A DNA stretch of 64,000 nt from Marinobacter fuscus. Its GTDB lineage: Bacteria > Pseudomonadota > Gammaproteobacteria > Pseudomonadales > Oleiphilaceae. Of this stretch, positions 8,839-17,675 are shown piece by piece (the stretch's first letter is position 1; every line of letters begins with the position of its first letter). A model generated the notes under the pieces. It saw only the letters and a list, made by a program, of their open reading frames with translations, ran no database searches and was not told where the DNA came from. Where the stretch lies: the NCBI RefSeq assembly GCF_003007675.1, contig NZ_PXNP01000104.1, positions 124,001 to 188,000 of the forward strand. Reading direction: 5' to 3'. The position numbers were made by a program, and so were the translations under genes.

Positions 8839-9866
8839 TAGCAGCTGCCTCCCTGCGGCGGTACCGACAGTGTGGCCAGGCATAAAACCGGGGTCTCGCC
8901 GGTGATGCGCTGCCACAGCAGTGGTAAGGCTTCCCGGTTAAGTGGTGGCCGGGGTGCCCGGGCGCTGGTCACCGGTTGCCAGCCTTGCCCGCTGTCCTGG
9001 GCAAGGGTAAAGGTAAAGGGATGGGCGCCGGGAATGCCAAGCCGGATGTCGGTTGCCAGAATGTGCTGGCCAGCCTGCTGGTATTGCACAAATCCGTGGG
9101 TAAACCAGGCTAGACGTTCGGCTTCCGGAAAACCGGTGACAGCCTGGGCCAGGTCGGGTCGTCGCGGGAAATACTCCAGTGACGGGCCGGTGTCGCCATC
9201 CAGCAGCCCGACAACCGCTTCTGCCCGCTGCTCGGGGGTCACCGCTGTCACCCGCCAGAGCAGGGTGTTGAACGGCATGGGCTGCACCAGAAGCTGTGCC
9301 TGCTCAAGCCCTGCCTGAGCGAGTACCGGCCGGATTCGTTCCATGACTGTCTGTTGTGCCGCCAGCGTCCAGGCGAGATACAGTGTGGATAGAGTCAGCC
9401 CTGCATTGATCACCCGAGCTGCCGGAGGCTGGTAGAGAAACGCAATGCAGCCTGCAAGCAGTGGCAGCGTGTAGAGCGGATCGATGATAAAGATACTGCT
9501 GACAGCCACCGGTTGCCCGAACGGCCAGAATAGCTGGGTGCCGTAGGTGGTGAAGGCATCGAGTAAAGGGTGGGTAACCAGAATAAGGCCTACCAGTGCC
9601 AGCCACCGACCGTACCCGAGCAGCGGCTTCCAGCGCCACAAACCCCAGGCGATAAGGAACGAAACCGGCATAAGAACCAGCAGCGAATGGCTGAAGCCCC
9701 GGTGCTGGGTGAAGTTTGCCACGGCACTACCGTAGTCAATGATGACGTCGAGATCCGGCAAGGTACCTAACAAAGCGCCGGTTAACAGTGCCGAGCGCCC
9801 TAACGTTTTTCCGGCAATCGAGCCAGCAATGGAGGCGCCAAGAGCAGCCTGGGTGATGGAGTCCAT
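8838..9866 (-). CDS. YdjM/YfhO-like membrane-bound metal-dependent hydrolase
   Basis: This 342-residue protein begins MDSITQAALGASIAG, the hallmark of the LexA-regulated YdjM/DUF457 family of membrane-bound metal-dependent hydrolases. Conserved metal-ligand candidates are the histidine pair in HRGFSHSLL (about residues 53-60) and HPLLDAFTTYGTQ (about 98-110). Several hydrophobic helices (about 60-80, 85-100, 130-150, 155-175) anchor it, and the C-terminal half is soluble. The substrate is unknown. I start at 9866; the frame extends upstream to 9983, but the extra residues do not resemble the family. The stop codon overlaps the rsuA start by one base, so these two genes form a unit. Confidence 0.75.
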   Translation of the reverse strand: MDSITQAALGASIAGSIAGKTLGRSALLTGALLGTLPDLDVIIDYGSAVANFTQHRGFSHSLLVLMPVSFLIAWGLWRWKPLLGYGRWLALVGLILVTHPLLDAFTTYGTQLFWPFGQPVAVSSIFIIDPLYTLPLLAGCIAFLYQPPAARVINAGLTLSTLYLAWTLAAQQTVMERIRPVLAQAGLEQAQLLVQPMPFNTLLWRVTAVTPEQRAEAVVGLLDGDTGPSLEYFPRRPDLAQAVTGFPEAERLAWFTHGFVQYQQAGQHILATDIRLGIPGAHPFTFTLAQDSGQGWQPVTSARAPRPPLNREALPLLWQRITGETPVLCLATLSVPPQGGSC

Positions 9867-9960
9867 GAGTTCCGCAACGTATTGTTGGTAGTTCCTAGTA
9901 GTATGCGGGGAATGAAACCTCAGATCACGGAAGACTTCAAATATCTCAGGGGTAGGTGTT

Positions 9961-10010
9961 AAAAATACCGGCACCTCGAGCACTGCGAGTGCTTCGAGGT
10001 GTCGTTTTTA
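9961..10010 (-). terminator. Bidirectional-looking terminator hairpin
   Basis: CACCTCGAGCACT (9972-9984) pairs with AGTGCTTCGAGGTG (9988-10001), with one bulged T and a GCG loop. The A-rich left flank and T-rich right flank make it functional in both directions. On the minus strand it ends the PEP-CTERM transcript before the YdjM-like gene. Confidence 0.8.
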
Positions 10011-10061
10011 CCTCGTTGCAGAGCCGGAGTTCAGGCCTGTATCCAGTGATACATTGACAGC

Positions 10062-10769
10062 TCAGCTTCTGCGCAGACGAGTCATGCCAAGCCCAAACAA
10101 GCCCAGCCCCAGAAGAGCAAGAGTGCCAGGTTCGGGGACTGGAACCGCGGCGGCATTCAGCTTGGCAAACAGATTGAAGTCTCGAACTTCATTTTCCGGA
10201 GTGCTCGCAACGTTTGTGCTGCTAAACCCAATCAGCTCCAGGGAGTATTCGAAGCTGCCAAGCGTGAAGCTTGAGCTTGAAACCGTTTTGTCGAGCAGGG
10301 TAAGCGTATCATCGACGTTGCCGATGGGTAGAAAGCAGATTCCGAAGAATCCCGCAATGCAGGCATTGTTGGGTGTCTCATCGTGTGAGAACAGAAAGTT
10401 GCCAGCCGCAGTGCCCAGATCCCCTGAGCCGGAGAACCCGAGTGTCACCGCAAGATCGGTGGACAAGAGGGTTGGGCCCGTGATTTTGTTGTTGGTGTGA
10501 GTGAGGGTTCCAAGAGAAAAAGCACTGTCGTCATAGAGGATCGGCAGTGGGCTGGCTCCTGAAAATTCGAGGCTGCTCTGTTGTTTGAATATGCCGGTGT
10601 CACCCCACTCAATACGACTTGTTCCGTCGCCTGAAGCGCTGCTGCCATCGGCCTTTTGTGTGTTCTCGAATGCCCCGTCTATTGACGTGACCGTTACCGG
10701 ATATGCCGCGACACCCGTGGCTGCAGTGAGTAAAAAGGCGCTTAAAGAAACTTTCGCCAAGAATTCCAT
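10062..10769 (-). CDS. PEP-CTERM sorting-domain exported protein
   Basis: The protein has 235 residues. A signal peptide of about 21 residues (ending near GVAAYP) predicts export. The last ~25 residues are a textbook PEP-CTERM tail: VPEPGTLALLGLGLFGLG, then RLRRS. Such tails are recognised by exosortases and anchor or release proteins at the cell surface, often with exopolysaccharide. The middle (22-205) is a beta-rich, low-charge region without a motif I recognise. The ATG at 10769 follows GAGGAGTAGTGCC, a good ribosome-binding site; the frame is open further up. No exosortase or polysaccharide cluster is in this window. Confidence 0.85.
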   Translation of the reverse strand: MEFLAKVSLSAFLLTAATGVAAYPVTVTSIDGAFENTQKADGSSASGDGTSRIEWGDTGIFKQQSSLEFSGASPLPILYDDSAFSLGTLTHTNNKITGPTLLSTDLAVTLGFSGSGDLGTAAGNFLFSHDETPNNACIAGFFGICFLPIGNVDDTLTLLDKTVSSSSFTLGSFEYSLELIGFSSTNVASTPENEVRDFNLFAKLNAAAVPVPEPGTLALLGLGLFGLGMTRLRRS

Positions 10770-10922
10770 GGCACTACTCCTCGCTTGGTCTGTAGCGCAA
10801 CACAACGCACCCGTGTTGCGGTCGGCATACTTAAAGCGATTTTCGTGCCACTTAAAAAAATATATAAAAAACAGAGAGTTATGTTTTCAATATTTGCGAC
10901 GTGTAAACTATGTCGACAGTGG

Positions 10923-12149
10923 TCATATATTTATCTTGAGTTGCTCTAATAGCCCTCTGGCTGGAAAGCCATCGGCCGTGAGCCCCTGATCCTGCTGATA
11001 GCTGCGAATTGCTGCGCGGGTTGCGGGCCCTGCAATGCCGTCTGGTTTACCTGCACCGTACCCCTTCTTGTTCAGGGCTGTCTGCAACTGCATGATGGTT
11101 TTTCTGGATAGTGCCGGTGTGTCTTCCGGTGGTGGGTTTTGCAAGCCGCCTGCGCCTGCAATACGGTCTGCCAGATGACCAACGGCAATCGCGTAAAACT
11201 CTGAGCGATTCCAGCCCATGATGACCTTGAAATTATGATAGGCGAGAAAGGCAGGGCCCTTGTGGCCCGCAGGTACAATCAGTGCTGCCTGGATGTCCTC
11301 CCTGGCAAGAGGTTTTCCAAAAGCGTCTGTGATGCCCAGTTCACGCCACTTGCCCAATGCCAGGCGGCGGCCATCGGAAAACGAGTAGTCGAAGTTGTCT
11401 GGAAGTAGCACTTCCCGCCCCCAGCGATAATCTCCGTCCCAGTTCATGGACTGGAGAAACCGGCCAGCCGACATCATCGCGTCTGGCAGGCTGTTCCAGA
11501 GATCCCGGCGACCATCGCCGTCAGCATCGACCGCATGTTTTAGGAATACCGTGGGCATGAATTGCACATGCCCCATGGCGCCCGCCCAGGAGCCCTCCAT
11601 TTGTTCAACCGGAATGGCGCCCTCATCGATAATTTGCAGCGCGGCGATCAGTTGTTCGGTAAAGAACGTGCTTCGGCGTGCATCACAGGCCAGGGTGGTG
11701 AGTGAATCCGGGACCGACATCTTGCCGAAATAGCTACCGAAGTTGGTTTCCAGGCCCCAGAATGCTACCAGGTAGGGTGCGGGAACGCCGGTTGCCTCGG
11801 TGACCCGATGCAGGAGCTTGTGGTGCTCCCTGATCAGTTCGCGGCCTCTGGTTACCCGGGCGTCATTCACCCGGCGGTTCAGGTAATCGGCAAAGGTTGT
11901 GGTGAATTCGGGTTGCCGTCGATCAAGCTCGATGACCTTGTCCAGATGGCTAACGCCAGCCATGACATTTCGGGCTGTTTCAGCGCTGACGCCAGCCTGT
12001 ACGGCCTTTTCCTGCAACTGGAGTTTGCACTGTTCGAAGGCCTCCGGGCTGAGGTTGGTGTTGGCCTCGGCGGATACCGCCAGGGGGAGCATGCCCAGAG
12101 CGAGCCCCAGGAAAGAATATCGAACAACACGGATGATCGGGTAAGGCAC
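10923..12149 (-). CDS. Lytic murein transglycosylase of the MltB family with peptidoglycan-binding domain
   Basis: The protein has 408 residues with a signal peptide of about 27 residues (ending AVSAEA); no lipobox is seen, so it is probably soluble in the periplasm like the SltB forms. The MltB-type catalytic domain spans roughly 35-330, with the catalytic glutamate in WGLETNFGS (Glu134) and GAMGHVQFMP further on. The C-terminal 60 residues (LQTALNKKGYG, PDGIAGPATRAAIRSYQ) form a PG_binding_1 domain. It cleaves peptidoglycan glycan strands, leaving 1,6-anhydro ends. It is divergent from the response-regulator gene across a short intergenic region with a palindrome. Confidence 0.88.
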   Translation of the reverse strand: MPYPIIRVVRYSFLGLALGMLPLAVSAEANTNLSPEAFEQCKLQLQEKAVQAGVSAETARNVMAGVSHLDKVIELDRRQPEFTTTFADYLNRRVNDARVTRGRELIREHHKLLHRVTEATGVPAPYLVAFWGLETNFGSYFGKMSVPDSLTTLACDARRSTFFTEQLIAALQIIDEGAIPVEQMEGSWAGAMGHVQFMPTVFLKHAVDADGDGRRDLWNSLPDAMMSAGRFLQSMNWDGDYRWGREVLLPDNFDYSFSDGRRLALGKWRELGITDAFGKPLAREDIQAALIVPAGHKGPAFLAYHNFKVIMGWNRSEFYAIAVGHLADRIAGAGGLQNPPPEDTPALSRKTIMQLQTALNKKGYGAGKPDGIAGPATRAAIRSYQQDQGLTADGFPARGLLEQLKINI

Positions 12150-12198
12150 GGAAAACCTCGCAAAACAGTCAATGAAGCCATCCGGTCATCTTAGCCTT

Positions 12199-12215
12199 TT
12201 TTCCCGGCGGGAAAA
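12199..12215. promoter_or_regulatory. Perfect 17-bp palindrome between divergent genes
   Basis: TTTTCCCG and CGGGAAAA flank a single central G. The site is in the region between the lytic transglycosylase (minus) and the response regulator (plus). It could be an operator or a small hairpin; no cognate regulator is evident. Confidence 0.4.
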
Positions 12216-12343
12216 TACCGTCAGAGTCGACAGTGGCAGCCGTGAGTCTCTGTTTCGGCATTGCTGCGTGAAAAAACGGCGTACCTGCAGGGGGTGAATG
12301 TTCTATAGTGGTGAAAACGCACAGAGCTGAGGCGAGCAGTAAT

Positions 12344-13255
12344 ATGGCAATTCTGAAGGCGCTGGTGGTGGATGACGCCAGTTTTGTGAGGGATCTTGTG
12401 AAGCGTACGGTGCGCCAGCGATTTCCGGTTATCGAGACAACCGATGCGCCTAATGGCCGCCGTGCCCAGTCGCTGATGACGGCTAGCAGTTTTGATTTGG
12501 TACTTTGCGATTGGGAAATGCCGGAAATGACCGGCCTTGAACTGCTGCAGTGGATGCGCCAGCAGCCAAAATACCAGTCTGTTCCGTTTATCATGATCAC
12601 CAGCCGGGGCGACAAGGATCACGTTATCGAGGCCGTACGGGAAGGAGTGTCGGAGTATCTGGGCAAACCGTTCAGCCCGGATGGCCTGAGTAAGAAGATC
12701 ATCAAGGTGATGGGGCGGCAGTTGAAAGAGGCGATGGATCGCGGTGGGCGTTCTCTGAGCGGGCCAGCTGATGCGTTCAAAGAGTCCGCGGCCCTGCTGA
12801 CCCAGAAGCGGGAAGCTCCGGCCCGTAATCCTCAGCCAGAACCGCAGAGCCCGCTGCTGCAGCCGCAAGCACCCAAACCGTCAGCAGCTGCCGGTTCTTC
12901 CTCTGCAAAGTTTTCCTCCAGGAGCGGAAACAAAGGTGCTATGAGCATGGCCTCTGTCCGGTTTTCGGAGAGCACCCTGGCGTCGGTGGTCAAGGATATC
13001 AACCTGACTGAAGTCCGGGTGATCGCCAAACGGGATCAGCTGTTTCCCGGCATTCTGGATCAGGCTGTGGTGGATATTGATCTCGGGGATGGTCAGATGG
13101 CAAGGTTGAATGGCTATGTGCACCAGTTGCAGGCCGTTGATAAGCGCCAGGATACCGATTTCGTCAGTGTGACCGTCCGTTTTGTGGATGAAGATCCGAA
13201 AAAACTGGAGGATCTCTCTCGCTTTGTTGCCAGGTTCCGTGCTGGCGGCCGCTAG
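12344..13255 (+). CDS. Orphan response regulator with uncharacterised C-terminal domain
   Basis: The protein has 303 residues. Residues 1-125 form a CheY-like receiver with acidic pocket Asp10/Asp11, phospho-acceptor Asp56 in CDWEMPEM, Thr86 and Lys109, all intact. Residues about 145-200 are a proline/alanine/glutamine-rich linker. Residues about 203-303 form a compact domain (SVRFSESTLASVVKD, then FVSVTVRFVDEDPKK) that I do not recognise; it has the strand-rich pattern of a PilZ-like fold but lacks the RxxxR motif. No histidine kinase is adjacent that clearly pairs with it; phoR lies convergent, four bases after its stop. The ATG at 12344 follows GAGGCGAG. Confidence 0.75.
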   Translation: MAILKALVVDDASFVRDLVKRTVRQRFPVIETTDAPNGRRAQSLMTASSFDLVLCDWEMPEMTGLELLQWMRQQPKYQSVPFIMITSRGDKDHVIEAVREGVSEYLGKPFSPDGLSKKIIKVMGRQLKEAMDRGGRSLSGPADAFKESAALLTQKREAPARNPQPEPQSPLLQPQAPKPSAAAGSSSAKFSSRSGNKGAMSMASVRFSESTLASVVKDINLTEVRVIAKRDQLFPGILDQAVVDIDLGDGQMARLNGYVHQLQAVDKRQDTDFVSVTVRFVDEDPKKLEDLSRFVARFRAGGR

Positions 13256-13258
13256 GAG

Positions 13259-14563
13259 TCATTGCTGAGGGCTGGTCAGGCGCTCTTCCGGAAATTGACA
13301 GATAAATTCGCTGCCTTCCCCGGGCTGGCTGTGGATGGCGAGGGTGGCGTCATGGTTCAGCAAGGCGTGCTTGACGATCGCCAGTCCAAGGCCGGTGCCC
13401 CCTGTGTCTTTGTGGCGACTGGGGTCGGCCCGGTAAAATCTCTCGGTCAGCCTCGGAATATGCACCGGGTCGATGCCGACACCGGAATCGCATACCGACA
13501 ACCAGGCGCCCTCGATACTCTCGCACCATTCAACTGTAATGACGCCACCGGGTGGCGTGTATTTGACAGCATTGAAGACCAGGTTGGAGAAGGCACTGCG
13601 TAGCTGGCTTTCATCGCCTATTACGCCATGGTCGGTGCTGGCGGTGAACCGGATCTGGTGTTGCGCATCACCGCTGAGCGCCCGGGCATCGGCGCAAATC
13701 TGTTCCATCAGAACCGGCACATTGATTGGGCTGTGATCCGGTGTTGCGTTGCCGGTCTCGATCCGGGACAGCAGGATCAGATCGGTAATCAATGCCTCCA
13801 TGCGGTTGCTCTGGGTCATCATGGCTTGCAGCGGCCGTTGCCATTTTTTCGGCAACTCCCCGCTGTGTTCCAGCAAGGTTTCCAGGTAACCCCGTATCAC
13901 GGTAAGCGGAGTTCGCATCTCGTGGGAGACGTTACCGACAAAGTCCCTTCGCATCAGTTCCAGTTGATGGATGCGGGTCACGTCCCGGGCAACGATCAGG
14001 CGATCGTCTTCACCGAACAGGCTGATCTGTACTTGCAGATGGATGTGGGGTTTGGCGGGTGCGTGAATAGCCAGCGGCTCCTGGTAATCCCGGCTGTCAA
14101 AATAGGCCTTGAAGGCGGGCGTTCGGATCAGGTTATGAATGTACTGGCCCTGATCGGAGTGGCGGCGAAAGCCGAGTAAGCGCTCGGCGGCGTCGTTCCA
14201 CCACTCCAGAGTGCCCCGGGCATCGGTCATGATGACGCCGTCGCGCATGGCGTTGGTGGATTCCTGTATCCGATCCAGAGTGGCCAGCAGTTGCTGTTGC
14301 CGCTGGCGGTGGCTGCGATGGAGCTTGTTCAGTCGATCAAAGAGATCGCCCCAAAGGCCAAGGCTCTCCGGTGCGTCGGCGTCGGAGTCGGGGTGATCAA
14401 GCCACAGGTACAGGCGCCGGGCCTGAACCAGCGTCCACCAGAGGTAGGCCGAGAGGCCAGCCAGCAGGCCCTGCAGAGGGTATCCGAAATACAGGCCGAT
14501 GACGGTGGTACCGGTAATACCCGCAAGAATCAGGCGCAGATAGCGAGGCCAGCTATGCCGCAT
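13259..14563 (-). CDS. phoR: Phosphate regulon sensor histidine kinase PhoR
   Basis: The protein has 434 residues. Two hydrophobic N-terminal segments (about 9-45) anchor it in the inner membrane, followed by a linker, a PAS domain (about 95-200), the HisKA box FVGNVSHEMRTPL with phospho-acceptor His214, and the HATPase_c domain with N (FNAVKYTPPG), G1 (DSGVGID) and G2 (GTGLGLAIVKH) boxes. It phosphorylates PhoB when external phosphate is low. Its ATG overlaps the phoB TGA stop by one base, so the pair is translationally coupled and expressed from the Pho-box promoter upstream of phoB. Confidence 0.95.
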   Translation of the reverse strand: MRHSWPRYLRLILAGITGTTVIGLYFGYPLQGLLAGLSAYLWWTLVQARRLYLWLDHPDSDADAPESLGLWGDLFDRLNKLHRSHRQRQQQLLATLDRIQESTNAMRDGVIMTDARGTLEWWNDAAERLLGFRRHSDQGQYIHNLIRTPAFKAYFDSRDYQEPLAIHAPAKPHIHLQVQISLFGEDDRLIVARDVTRIHQLELMRRDFVGNVSHEMRTPLTVIRGYLETLLEHSGELPKKWQRPLQAMMTQSNRMEALITDLILLSRIETGNATPDHSPINVPVLMEQICADARALSGDAQHQIRFTASTDHGVIGDESQLRSAFSNLVFNAVKYTPPGGVITVEWCESIEGAWLSVCDSGVGIDPVHIPRLTERFYRADPSRHKDTGGTGLGLAIVKHALLNHDATLAIHSQPGEGSEFICQFPEERLTSPQQ

Positions 14564-15255
14564 CAGCCAACCCGGGTCGAGAAACGGTAGCCTGCTCCCC
14601 GCACGGTTTGCACCAGGTAGTCATGGTCTGGTCCAAGGGCTTTGCGTAACCGCCGGATATGAACGTCAACTGTGCGCTCTTCAACGTAAACATTACCGCC
14701 CCAAACCTGGTCCAGTAACTGGGCCCGGGTGTATACCCGATCCTGGTGGGTCATGAAAAACTGTAGCAGACGATATTCGGTGGGCCCTATCGAGATTGCG
14801 CCTCCAGCATTGCTGACCCGGTGTCCGACCGGATCCAGTACCAGCCCCTCGACGTCAATGGGGCTATCCACACCGGGAGGTGTTGCACGACGCAGCACTG
14901 CTTTTAGCCGGGCAACCAGCTCCCGTGGGCTGAAAGGCTTGGTGATGTAATCGTCTGCACCTACCTCAAGGCCCTGGATTTTGTTGTCCTCTTCACCTTT
15001 GGCTGTGAGCATGATGATGGGAATATCGGCAGTGGTGGCGTCTTTTTTCAGCCTGCGGGCCAGCTCGACACCACTGGTGCCGGGCAGCATCCAGTCGAGC
15101 AGGATCAGATCCGGCCGCTGGTCGACGATCATCGAGTGGGCTTGCAGGGCGTCTTCCGCTTCCATGTAGTCAAAATCTGCCATCTCCAATGCTACCGCAA
15201 TCATTTCCCGAATGGCGGACTCGTCATCGACGATCAGGACCCTTTTTTCATTCAT
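14563..15255 (-). CDS. phoB: Phosphate regulon response regulator PhoB
   Basis: The protein has 230 residues: a receiver domain with Asp54 in LLDWMLPG and the acidic pocket VDDE, then an OmpR-type winged-helix DNA-binding domain (about 130-228) ending YRFSTRVG. It binds Pho boxes and activates phosphate-starvation genes. The ATG at 15255 gives exactly the family N-terminus (MNEKR before the first strand). However, the best ribosome-binding site, GGAGG, is better spaced for a TTG at 15264 that would add three residues. A Pho box and -10 lie 45-75 bases upstream, indicating autoregulation. The phoR gene follows with a one-base overlap. Confidence 0.96.
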   Translation of the reverse strand: MNEKRVLIVDDESAIREMIAVALEMADFDYMEAEDALQAHSMIVDQRPDLILLDWMLPGTSGVELARRLKKDATTADIPIIMLTAKGEEDNKIQGLEVGADDYITKPFSPRELVARLKAVLRRATPPGVDSPIDVEGLVLDPVGHRVSNAGGAISIGPTEYRLLQFFMTHQDRVYTRAQLLDQVWGGNVYVEERTVDVHIRRLRKALGPDHDYLVQTVRGAGYRFSTRVG

Positions 15256-15295
15256 AGCTTCCAACCTGTTAAGGCCTCCATGTCATATTGCAGGG

Positions 15296-15331
15296 CTATT
15301 ACAACCTGTCTTTATGACAAGCGTGTGACAT
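15296..15331 (-). promoter_or_regulatory. Pho box and promoter of phoBR
   Basis: Read on the minus strand there are two 11-base repeats, TGTCACACGCT (15330-15320) and TGTCATAAAGA (15319-15309). The TGTCA cores are exactly one helical turn apart, as in known PhoB sites. A TGTAAT -10 box starts 16 bases after the start of the second repeat, at 15303-15298. This spacing equals that of classical PhoB-dependent promoters as I recall them. It lies between ubiA and phoB. Confidence 0.85.
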
Positions 15332-15340
15332 CTCCAAAGG

Positions 15341-16225
15341 TCACAGCAGCAGATCAAGGGCCAACCCGAGAAATACCGAAAAACCAGCCCAGTTGTTGTT
15401 CAGGAAGGCTTTGAAGCAGCCGTCTCGGGCCCGTTCCCGTGTCAGAAATTGCTGGAACACAAAGAGCGTGGCCATACCCACGACACCGAGATAGAAGAAA
15501 CTGCCAAGTTCAGCCTGGCGGCCCAGCATTACCAGAATGATCACCACCAGCGCCTGCAGGATGCCGATGATGGTTCGGTCGGCGTCGCCGAACAGAACTG
15601 CCGTCGATTTGATGCCGACCTTCAGGTCGTCGTCACGGTCTACCATGGCATAGAAGGTATCGTAAGCGACCGTCCAGAGTACGTTGGCAGTAAATAGCAG
15701 CCAGGTCATCTGGTTTACCTCGTTCGCTTCGGCGGCCCAGGCCATGGGTATTGCCCACGAGAAGGCCGCGCCCAGAAACAGCTGGGGCAGGTGGGTGTAG
15801 CGTTTTGTGAAGGGGTAGATGAACGCCAGCACGGCGCCACCGAATGACAGGTACAACGTGAAGCGGTTGGTGAACAGCACCACCATCAAGAACGAGATGG
15901 CGCAAAGCCCGGCAAATAGCGCCACCGCTTCCCAGGGTTGGATGCGCCCGGAGGTAAGTGGCCGGTCTTTGGTGCGTTTTACATGGCGATCCCAGTCCCG
16001 GTCGGCAAAATCGTTGATGGCGCAGCCGGCCGCCCGCATAAAAAATACTCCCAGTGTGAATATCAGCAGGTTAGCCAGGGATGGCACGCCGTCTGCGGCC
16101 AGCCACAGCGCCCAGTAAGTTGGCCAGAGCAGGAGCAGGGTGCCGATGGGACGGTCGATGCGCAGTAGTCGGGCATAGTCTGTCAGGCGCGCCTGAACAT
16201 GGGCAGGCAAGGCATTCTGCAGCAT
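15341..16225 (-). CDS. ubiA: 4-hydroxybenzoate octaprenyltransferase UbiA
   Basis: The protein has 294 residues and is a polytopic inner-membrane prenyltransferase with about eight to nine helices. The first aspartate-rich motif NDFADRDWD starts at Asn71, and the second is [13 protein letters not shown] near residue 190; both bind the prenyl diphosphate through magnesium. It attaches the polyprenyl tail to 4-hydroxybenzoate in ubiquinone synthesis. The product of the upstream neighbour UbiC is its substrate, and the two genes are 78 bases apart on the same strand. Length and motifs are complete. The phoB gene follows downstream but has its own promoter. Confidence 0.95.
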   Translation of the reverse strand: MLQNALPAHVQARLTDYARLLRIDRPIGTLLLLWPTYWALWLAADGVPSLANLLIFTLGVFFMRAAGCAINDFADRDWDRHVKRTKDRPLTSGRIQPWEAVALFAGLCAISFLMVVLFTNRFTLYLSFGGAVLAFIYPFTKRYTHLPQLFLGAAFSWAIPMAWAAEANEVNQMTWLLFTANVLWTVAYDTFYAMVDRDDDLKVGIKSTAVLFGDADRTIIGILQALVVIILVMLGRQAELGSFFYLGVVGMATLFVFQQFLTRERARDGCFKAFLNNNWAGFSVFLGLALDLLL

Positions 16226-16303
16226 AGCGTTGATCGTCCACGAGCAATGATGGGTTTAGGGATTCCGATTATAGCCACCGGAAAGGGGCCCATAAACCCG
16301 GTG

Positions 16304-16858
16304 TCAGTGTTGATAAAGAATCGGCAGCAGATATTCGGCGACCATCAGCGCATCCGGCCCGCGGTGAAACAGGGAGCGCCTGGCCAGTTGTGGCTGCGCA
16401 GGGTTGGCCGGCTGACACAGGCCGGTTTCGAGGGGGCCGCGTTGCCATTCGGGATTGCTGAACAGGTAGGCGCCGAGCGGCTTGCTGCCGAGGCCGGACA
16501 GGCGTTTGCCGTGGCCGGTCAGACAGTTTTGCGGAATGACAGTGCGGGCAAGAACCCAAGGTTGACCATCGCCGCAGAGCCGCACTTCACGAATCCAGGC
16601 CAGTTGCCGGGGTGGCAGTGCTAGGCGGCGGGCCTCTTCGGCGCTGGGTAAGGCGAAACCTTCACGAACGACTTCAACGTGAAAGCCTTCCCGGCATTCC
16701 TGTTGCAGTGCCCGGGTAAAAGACCCTTCCACGGTCAGCCAGTAGCGGGCCGAACCGTGGACGTCCGGACAACGAAGCCCGGCTGCGGCGAGTGACCGGT
16801 ACCAGGTGGTCGGTGGAATACTCTGCCCGAAGGTTTGCTCAGAGTCCTTTAACAGCAT
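16304..16858 (-). CDS. ubiC: Chorismate lyase UbiC
   Basis: With the start at 16858 the protein has 184 residues. The family pattern is visible: [15 protein letters not shown], then [30 protein letters not shown] (with the conserved Arg and the LCGDG/PW element) and [11 protein letters not shown]. It converts chorismate to 4-hydroxybenzoate plus pyruvate, the first committed ubiquinone step, in the cytoplasm. The frame stays open further upstream inside hpt, but the family length argues for the ATG at 16858, which overlaps the end of hpt by 20 bases. UbiA follows 78 bases downstream. Confidence 0.88.
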   Translation of the reverse strand: MLLKDSEQTFGQSIPPTTWYRSLAAAGLRCPDVHGSARYWLTVEGSFTRALQQECREGFHVEVVREGFALPSAEEARRLALPPRQLAWIREVRLCGDGQPWVLARTVIPQNCLTGHGKRLSGLGSKPLGAYLFSNPEWQRGPLETGLCQPANPAQPQLARRSLFHRGPDALMVAEYLLPILYQH

Positions 16859-17396
16859 AGATGCCCGGCGCATTACGCCAGTATCCCTTGTAGTCCATGC
16901 CAAACCCGAACAGAAAGCGATCTTCCACTCGCAACCCTGTAAAGTCAGCGGCAAGGCCCGGGGCGGCTTTGCGGTCGTGCTGCTTGTCTACCAGAACCGC
17001 GGTCAGCACCTCACTGGCTCCGTGAGCCCGGCAATAGTCGGCGATGGCGCACAAGGTGGTGCCTTCATCGAGAATGTCGTCGATGATCAGAACGGTACGG
17101 CCTTTCATTTCGGCTTCCGGCTGCAGTTTCCACTCCAGAATACCGCCCGTGGTTTCCTGGCGGTACCGTGTTGCATGCAGGTACTCGGCCTGCACCGGGA
17201 ACTTCAGCTTGGGCAGCAGTTGACCGGTCACTATCAGGCCGCCGTTCATGACGCAGAACAGCAAAGGATTGCTGTTTTTCAGGCGTTCGGTGATGGCTCT
17301 GGCCATGGTGTCGATGGCGGAATACACCTGCTCTTCGGTCACCAGGCAGTCTGCTTCTGCCATAACCTGGTTCATTTCGGCGACGGTATCGGTCAT
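16839..17396 (-). CDS. hpt: Hypoxanthine/guanine phosphoribosyltransferase
   Basis: The protein has 185 residues and contains the PRPP-binding signature [14 protein letters not shown] (residues 101-114) typical of type I phosphoribosyltransferases, plus the C-terminal [13 protein letters not shown] segment that contacts the purine. It salvages hypoxanthine and guanine to IMP and GMP in the cytoplasm. The [12 protein letters not shown] stretch (50-61) matches the gammaproteobacterial hypoxanthine-guanine subgroup. It is the first gene of the minus-strand group hpt-ubiC-ubiA; its stop lies inside the ubiC start region. Confidence 0.9.
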   Translation of the reverse strand: MTDTVAEMNQVMAEADCLVTEEQVYSAIDTMARAITERLKNSNPLLFCVMNGGLIVTGQLLPKLKFPVQAEYLHATRYRQETTGGILEWKLQPEAEMKGRTVLIIDDILDEGTTLCAIADYCRAHGASEVLTAVLVDKQHDRKAAPGLAADFTGLRVEDRFLFGFGMDYKGYWRNAPGIYAVKGL

Positions 17397-17482
17397 AACG
17401 ATAGGGTCCTGTCCAAAAGCGCGGATTATACCGAAGTGAGGCCGGTGAGGGGAGAGGCAGGGCGCATTGGTCGGGTCTGTAG

Positions 17483-17501
17483 TTTCTGCTATTGGCAGAA
17501 A
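17483..17501. promoter_or_regulatory. Perfect inverted repeat between hpt and rubredoxin
   Basis: TTTCTGC (17483-17489) and GCAGAAA (17495-17501) are separated by five bases. The site is 87 bases upstream of hpt (minus) and 175 bases upstream of the rubredoxin gene (plus). It may be an operator; no neighbouring regulator gene is present. The rest of the 279-base gap shows nothing else clear. Confidence 0.35.
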
Positions 17502-17675
17502 AACTCCGGGACTTCCGGCCCGCTGGCATTGGTCATCGCTCGGGGGGCAGTTATCATGTTGGTTAATTCCTGTCGCGAACCGGAGCTGGCGGACTGGGAG
17601 CCTGCGCGGATACCGCAGGCATCCGCAAGGCAGCTGGTTCGTAAATGGAATCAGACATTTATTCGGAGAGTGCGC

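Noticed and set aside
16806..17675. Upstream extension of the rubredoxin frame
   Set aside because: The extra 290 residues are antisense to hpt, and a good ribosome-binding site sits at the 55-residue rubredoxin start.
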